A DNA stretch of 64,000 bases. Source: Xiphias gladius (Eukaryota > Chordata > Actinopteri > Istiophoriformes > Xiphiidae). Made by a program: the position numbers and the translations under genes. The notes beneath the pieces were generated by a model. It had not been told where the DNA came from. It did not search any database and worked only from the letters and a program-made list of their open reading frames with translations. Shown piece by piece: positions 30,368 to 64,000 of the stretch (positions are counted from its first letter, which is position 1; each line of letters begins with the position of its first letter). The stretch spans positions 14,525,501 to 14,589,500 of the forward strand of contig NC_053415.1 of assembly GCF_016859285.1 (NCBI RefSeq), read 5' to 3'.

Positions 30368-32334
30368 ATGGCGATGGAGAATTTGAGACAGTTCGTGCTC
30401 GCCCTGTCTGCCGCCGCCGCCGCCGGGTTCGTCGCCATCATATTCGTGCTGAGATGGGTCATCCACTTTAAAGAAGGTTTAGCCTGGGATGGAGGACTGG
30501 CCGAGTTCAACTGGCATCCGGTGTTAATTGTCAGCGGGTTTATTTTCTTGCAGGGAATAGGTGAGAGGACCCTCTCTTCTCAAGAAATATGGTGGGCTAA
30601 ATGGACTCGGGTGTTTTTTTTAGTTTTTTTTTAAAGAAATGTAAACAACTAGAGGAAATAATAGCTCTGGGCCAAGTTGCACAAGACTCACTTTTCCGAG
30701 GATCTGGGGGAGAGGTTAGCGTTGATGAGTGGCCAACTATAACAGCAGACTCCACCAACAAAACTACCACTGAAACTGGTCACCCAATATGTTAGGTTTC
30801 AAATTGGGGCAGTATAGTTTAGATTTACTTAAGTACAATCTTTAGGTACTTAGACTTAAGTATTTCCAACTTAGGCTACTTTTTACTTCTATTTCAGAGG
30901 GAAATTTTTACTTTTTGCTCCAGCACAACTACAGTTAGTAGTTTCTAAGTATGATGCATTATTGAAGACTTTGCATAAACATATATCCACACAGGCGTTT
31001 TCAGTTATGTGGCTGATTAGAGCTGCTCAGGCTGGAGTTGATGAGCTAACGTAGTACTGATAAGGAAAAAAAAAAAAAAAACTAACAGGACAGAAAACTG
31101 CTGTCAGGGGAGCATGAGCTTGACATGTGACATGTAGACTTCACATGATTTAAAGACTTAAAAAGAAATTTATATAATGACAATAATGTTGTTTTTAGTG
31201 GTTACCATCACCTCCAGTTTTCATATCAGACTTCGATGCGTGCGTGCCATGCATGAAAGCCTCACTTAAACAATGTAGTGGGAAATGATGTTTCAAAACT
31301 TGAAAAGAATATACGTAACGGTTGCATCAAGTCCTGGTTGAATTACAATAAATGACCCTCTTTTGCAGCCATCATTGTCTACCGGCTCCCCTGGACCTGG
31401 CAGTGCAGCAAACTAATGATGAAGTTCATCCATGCAGGCTTGAACTTGGTGGCCTTCGTTTTCGCTGTAATATCAATGGTGGCAGTTTTTGATTTCCACA
31501 ATGCTGCCAAAATCCCCAACATGTACAGTCTGCACAGCTGGCTGGGCCTGATGGCTGTGATACTGTATAGTCTACAGGTAAATAGACTCTTTGTTTGAAA
31601 TTAATGGGTAATAAATGTACTAACTTAATACATATAGAGGGGGACACTATGTCTTACACATGGAAATAAAAAACAAATACCTCTGTCTCTGCTGGTCTTC
31701 TCTGAAGAAGACCAGCTACTTCATAGTGAATAACAGTCTTTATTAGCGCAATATCTGACAAGTGCATTTTGTTTTCTTATGTTCAATGAGCAGCTTGTTC
31801 TTGGAGTTGGCATGTACTTGATACCAATTACACCCGTATCCTGGAGAGCAGCGTTCATGCCCCTTCATGTCTACAGTGGTCTGTTACTCTTTGCCAGTGT
31901 TATAGCTGTGGCACTCATGGGCATCACAGAGAAACTCATTTTTGGCCTGTAAGTAATTTTAAAAAGAAATAAAGGCTTAGAATATTCTATAAAACAGGTG
32001 CACAATTTTAATCAGCTGCGTAACAATGAGTATAACTTTCTTTTTTTGTACTTCATAACAAAGGAGCAACCCGAAGTATAAGGACTCGCCTCCAGAGGCA
32101 ATTTTTGTGAACGTTCTGGGAGTCCTCCTAGTGGTTTTTGGAGCTCTGATCCTCTGGATTGCCACTCGACCGTCTTGGAAACGCCCCAGAGACCAGAACT
32201 TGCATACTTTGCATACCAATGGGGGAGGTGAGGACAACACCAATGTCGGTCCAGCCCTGTCTCAGCTGTCTGATGAAGCTGATGCTGAGGCCTCTGGGGA
32301 TGTCAGGAGGAGGAATAACAAATTAGATGATTAG
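30368..32334 (+). CDS. cybrd1: Cytochrome b reductase 1 (DCYTB), cytochrome b561 family, 4 exons
   Basis: Transmembrane di-heme oxidoreductase that passes electrons from cytosolic ascorbate to extracellular ferric iron (and monodehydroascorbate), feeding ferrous iron uptake. Exons: 30368-30560, 31369-31577, 31794-31948, 32064-32334; 828 nt, 275 residues (human 286). The four heme-ligand histidines fall at exactly the human positions: His50 in FNWHP, His86 in KFIHAGLN, His120 in YSLHSWLG and His159 in MPLHVYSG. Six hydrophobic segments are visible, starting about residues 10, 52, 88, 121, 160 and 196. The tail after WKRPRDQN is hydrophilic and diverged. The first ATG of MAMEN is used, matching the human MAMEG start; a second ATG two codons later is possible. 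Confidence 0.96.
30806..30970. mobile_element. Fragment of the CAGTGGTGG-ended MITE family in cybrd1 intron 1
   Basis: The segment GATTTACTTAAGTACAATC...TTAAGTATTTCC...TTTCAGAGGGAAATTTT matches the internal order of the element at 1751-2184 and the fragment at 55346-55752. Intact ends are missing, so it is a decayed fragment. Confidence 0.55.
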
Positions 32335-32735
32335 ACTAACTGAATACAGAATAACTGAGTTGGAAGCTGTACTGTCTCCAGTGCTGAATGTATGTTCATC
32401 CGGTCTACACTGGTCAGAGAAAGTCAAAATGTAATTATCTTTTCCATATATAACTTTCTCTCTTGCACCTTTTTTAAAAGTTTCATTTTGTTGGCGTTTT
32501 GAGCTTCTTGTTTTCCCAAATATTTCGTTTGCTGCACATGCATGTAAATAATGGTGAGCTACTTTACAAGGGATTAAGATGAGGATGTGGAAATAGGCTT
32601 TACTATACTCTGTACAAATGATCATGACAGATATTGTGTGCTTTAATTCCTTTGTATTCTGACATCTGGGTTTTTGAAATATGTTTAGAGCCTACCAACA
32701 TTTTACAATAAATATCAGCAACTAGCATCTTGCAG
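32335..32735 (+). other. cybrd1: cybrd1 3' UTR with poly(A) signal
   Basis: Non-coding sequence after the TAG at 32332-32334 leads to AATAAA at 32707-32712. No iron-responsive-element hairpin (CAGUGN loop) was noticed. Confidence 0.65.
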
Positions 32736-32999
32736 TCTTTGGATACTTAGAATTACATTGCTACTCTTATTATTGGCTGCTGAGGGTGGAAAATGTTTCA
32801 TGCAATAGATGAGCAACTGTTACAATATTAACCATTAGGACTCGGGGTTCCTGTTATCGTCCTATATTAATAACTTTCAAAGAGAATACTGTAACATTAA
32901 TCCACAATATTAACTCTGAGTACTATATCCAGCGACTTGTCTTGGCACTGTTCACCCAACCTTTTGTCGTTTTTCTAACCTCAAAACTCTGCAGGCTTG

Positions 33000-33132
33000 A
33001 CCTCAGATGGCAGCAGCAGAGCCACGTTACCGCTAAATGACCCTTTTTGACTCTTCCCGGCCTTTGTAGTTGGGTTGGCAGTTCGATTGTTTTGGCTGTG
33101 TATTTGGTGTCAGGCCGAAAATCTGCTTAAAG
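33000..33132 (+). promoter_or_regulatory. dync1i2: dync1i2 promoter and untranslated exon 1
   Basis: A segment ending CTTAAAG with a GTTAGT donor (exon end about 33132) precedes the coding exon, which has its own acceptor at 34133 and ten untranslated bases. The start site is inferred near 33000-33060. No TATA box is seen. Confidence 0.45.
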
Positions 33133-34089
33133 GTTAGTTATCTAAACATTAGAGTCACATTAGCTGTACTTTTCACACTTGTAACATTTTTTTTTTTGTA
33201 TATGACGCTGTGTTTGTAGCCCAACTTGGTTCATTCAGAGTGCGGTCAGTGCATCTGAAAGCTAACCGCTAACACATAAAGCTAATGCTACATCTCTAGC
33301 TATAAGTACCGGGTTGAATGGTGCAAACCACGTTTTCCGTAGCCCTAAAACACTATTTAGCATCAGAAATTACATTACACTATGCGTAGTGGTTGGAATT
33401 ACTAATTAAATGTTGTACAACTTTTGATTTTTATGGCAATCATAACGAGGAAGGCTAACGTTAGCGGTGGCCAGGGCCGATTGGATGCTAGCGTGTTTTC
33501 TATGAAACTGGTTTGATTGCTAAAATAAAAAACATGAATTCAACATGAATCAGACTTGTAGTTTGAGAGCGTACACAACAAGCTGATAAGGACGCGGGAG
33601 AAGTAACTGAAACGGGATGGGCTAACCCCGTGCTAAACTATCCGGGTGTAAACTGTCTTTCCAGCTGTAGGGTGGGGCCCTCTGTTTGCTAGTTGACAAT
33701 GGCTGGTCAGCACGGCAGTGGTTTAAACAGAGCATGCAGCTGAGGGATCAAGTGCCTGTCTCCAAACAGTTAACACATTTGACTCATTCAGCAGCAGAGA
33801 AGACAGAAAACACTACTGGATGGTCAGTGAAACTATTTCCACTGCCAGGTGCAGCTGGGTAGATAGCTGTCTCCGTCGCTGTGCAAGGTGGTACTGAAGC
33901 TGAGAGCATCAGTTGTTCCATGGTTGGCTAATTTTAAAAGACTGCTTTCAACGCATTCCCTTTATTTTTCAGTGCACAACATAAACACAGGGAGGCCACT
34001 TAATGCTCGGCTTTTGTTTAATACACCTAAGACATAGAAACTAGAGAGGGGTCAGCTTAGAAATACAATCCTTTTTATTGTATTCTTAG

Positions 34090-52387
<18,298 letters not shown>

Positions 52388-53210
52388 TCTAGTTGCCATG
52401 GACACGGCGTTTAAGGGACCAGTGGCGCGGTCAGCCCTGTTTTGATTGGAGGAAAAGATGAAGCTATTATCAGAAAAAAGTATGGACATCTTTTTATTTC
52501 TTAAACTTTATTTAAGACAACTCTGCCTTCTCAGTTAGCTGGACCGTCACCAGTCTTCCTTGGAATAACACAAGCGACAGGGCTATCAACCTCAGACACT
52601 AACATAAAGCCATGTTCACAAACACAAGAAAAGTCATCCTTTCTTCATCTAAATGCCTTAAAGTTTAAATTTGACTGTAAAGATCCTTACCTGTCTATAT
52701 TAACAGCATGTTAACACGAGCCTTATTTTTGAGTTACGTTTTTCAAGCCAAATACTGTAGGCGCTCTGCTCCACATTCATGAGACGCACTCATAGCTGTT
52801 CTCCTTTTCAACCAAAGTTGAACTGAAGCAATCACATCCAGGAATGTAAACATCTCACAGCTGTAGCCCACGTTGTCATCTCTGTTCCTTTAGACTTGAT
52901 GACATAAATACTAACTTGTTTGTATAATACTGAAATGTCCAGATGTCTTTCTACTTCTATATTGTTCTATAGTACGCCAGTTTCCACTTAATCAGTGCAG
53001 CTGGTTAGACTTGAGATAGTTGGAATATCCTCTATGCTGTAGCTGCTCAGTGATTTCCAGATCTGTCATGTATGTTGATAGGATCTGAACAGAAATGGTT
53101 TGATTCCTGAAGAATCTCAAAGCTTGGTGTCAAAAGTGAGAATGTACTTTTCACACAGTAGAAACAAACTGTTTGAATGATTTATTTCAATAAAATACAA
53201 TAAATACATT
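52388..53210 (+). other. dync1i2: dync1i2 3' UTR
   Basis: About 0.8 kb of non-coding sequence follows the TGA at 52385-52387 and leads to AATAAA at 53189-53194, with a second AATAAA a few bases further on. The end probably overlaps the end of the slc25a12 transcript from the other strand. Confidence 0.65.
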
Positions 53211-53567
53211 TAAATTATTTCCCAAGTCCCCTGGTCATGATTTCAAAATAAACATTTTTGAAAACATCTGTACATACTCATGTCTCTGAAATGTAACTGA
53301 CACATGGCAACAAAGCTGTTGCACGCCAGAAAAACGCAGTAACAATCCTTTCATAATGCCATAATGTCCTTCAGTAGAGAAGTACAATATGTACAATAGA
53401 AGTGTGCAAGCAATGCAAAGAAAAAGCAATAAAGCCATACTCATGCAGCATTCAAAGTAAGACAGCCGCTTAAATGCATTGAATTGAAACGTGGTTCAAT
53501 AAAACCCTTTTGAAGGAAACAAAGACTGGAGGAGCATGCAGCCCTCGCAGTCATGACGACTGACGGT
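53165..53567 (-). other. slc25a12: slc25a12 3' UTR
   Basis: Minus-strand sequence after the TAA at 53568-53570 runs to AATAAA (TTTATT on plus at 53181-53186). Confidence 0.6.
53181..53194. terminator. Back-to-back poly(A) signals of dync1i2 and slc25a12
   Basis: TTTATTTCAATAAA contains AATAAA on both strands separated by two bases, serving plus-strand dync1i2 and minus-strand slc25a12. The two transcripts would then overlap tail to tail by a few tens of bases. Confidence 0.65.
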
Positions 53568-62936
<9,369 letters not shown>

Positions 62937-64000
62937 CTTAACACAGAACAGCAGGGGCGGGAGGGAGTTAGTCCAGGAAAAAGCAGACAGCCCCGCATCT
63001 ACTGCGAGCAGCAGCCAGTGATGTAAGATTTTCCACAGACCTTTTACTGGCATATAACTTGAAGTTACTGCAACTTTAATTTAAGCTCATATAAACCACA
63101 GACAAACAAAGCTGGACGAGTGCCCGTGGCCCAACAAGTAAATGAAAGTGTTTTGTTACCTAATGTTTGAGACACAAATATTCCCCACTAGCCTGACGCT
63201 TCATAAAATCTGTATTCATGTTTTATGTTAGTCTTGTAAATCAGCCAGTGGAGCAACTGTTGTTAAACTGAATAAGCAATAACTTTATCTTTACAGCCAA
63301 TAAACAGACCTGTAACATACTTCCTCCATTCATGGTGGAATAAAAAAAGTTTTGTATAAATGTTTTGAATACACTTAGTGGATTTGAGGAACAGCAGCAG
63401 AGTCTACTCGGGTGACTGCATCAACAGAAGTGCAAAAGTAAAGTCCGCTGACTGTCTATGCATTCATTTATGTCTTTGATTAGCACCTTTTAAACGGTCC
63501 TTACCCCCACATGCGTGGCATCCTTTTTTCAGTGCAATTGCAGCTATAAGTCTGACTTCTTATTCTGTCAGTTTAACAATGTATTAAGCTGCCAGGAACC
63601 CCAAATACATTATATGACACAGACGCCTTTAAAAATTCACAAATATTTAGTCGTGATAGCTCAAATATTATTATAGAAGAGTTCTAGGCTGTAAAAAATA
63701 TAGTTTCACTATTTATACACATAACTAAAGAAATAAATAAAACTATAATACAGTTTATTTACATTTTCTTTACATTTAAAGTGATTTTGCGTATTCTAGC
63801 TTTGTCACTGAAAGTCTATATATGCCTGTAAATCACTGAATATATAACAATAAGTGAAAGACATGAATGAGATCCTGTGTGAAAGTCTCACATCAGCACT
63901 TCCAACTGGTTTTCTCAGCTTCTTTCTACATGATATATACATGATGTTACTGTAGATAAAACATGTTCAGTGTATTCACCAATGAACAGATGGACTCCAC
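62937..64000 (-). other. slc25a12: slc25a12 intron running to the window edge
   Basis: I see no exon that would encode the expected upstream segment (YQLADLY-like), so the next exon probably lies beyond 64000. The sequence is A+T-rich and unremarkable. Confidence 0.5.

Noticed and set aside
63980-64000. Possible slc25a12 exon end at the window edge (CATTG/GTGAAT)
   Set aside because: The phase would fit, but the seven residues do not resemble the expected YQLADLY segment, and too little sequence is present.

Overview
This is a stretch of ray-finned fish (teleost) nuclear DNA. It has six multi-exon protein-coding genes with compact GT-AG introns. The A+T-rich non-coding sequence carries short inverted-repeat elements and microsatellites of the kind common in percomorph fish. 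Every gene was reconstructed by reading exon ends directly. The five genes complete in their coding region each splice to an exact multiple of three nucleotides, and the visible part of the sixth also stays in frame, which supports the exon boundaries.

Layout: tlk1 (minus, 1084-8962 coding, 5' untranslated exon near 13.7 kb), mettl8 (minus, 14998-19481, 5' untranslated exon near 21.25 kb), dcaf17 (plus, 21338-28014), cybrd1 (plus, 30368-32334), dync1i2 (plus, 34144-52387, untranslated exon 1 near 33.1 kb) and slc25a12 (minus, 53568 to 62936; its 5' half with the EF-hands lies beyond the right edge). Order and orientation match human 2q31.1 from memory: TLK1-METTL8-DCAF17-CYBRD1-DYNC1I2-SLC25A12. 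The genes do not form one pathway: chromatin kinase, mitochondrial tRNA methyltransferase, CRL4 ubiquitin ligase receptor, ferric/ascorbate reductase, dynein intermediate chain and mitochondrial aspartate/glutamate carrier. The link is conserved synteny. DYNC1I2 and SLC25A12 mirror DYNC1I1 and SLC25A13, which sit beside DLX5/6, while this block lies near DLX1/2.

Most notable observations: (1) a nearly perfect 1.12 kb tandem duplication containing dync1i2 coding exon 13, where using both exon copies would shift the frame and stop translation; (2) a back-to-back poly(A) signal shared by convergent dync1i2 and slc25a12; (3) mettl8 and dcaf17 facing apart with upstream ATG codons only 42 bp apart; (4) two GC-AG introns (mettl8, slc25a12); (5) a 39-nt in-frame microexon in tlk1; (6) non-coding islands rich in homeodomain-like TAAT motifs in dync1i2 and slc25a12 introns. 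I see no CRISPR array, tRNA, rRNA, viral gene or prokaryotic-type system.
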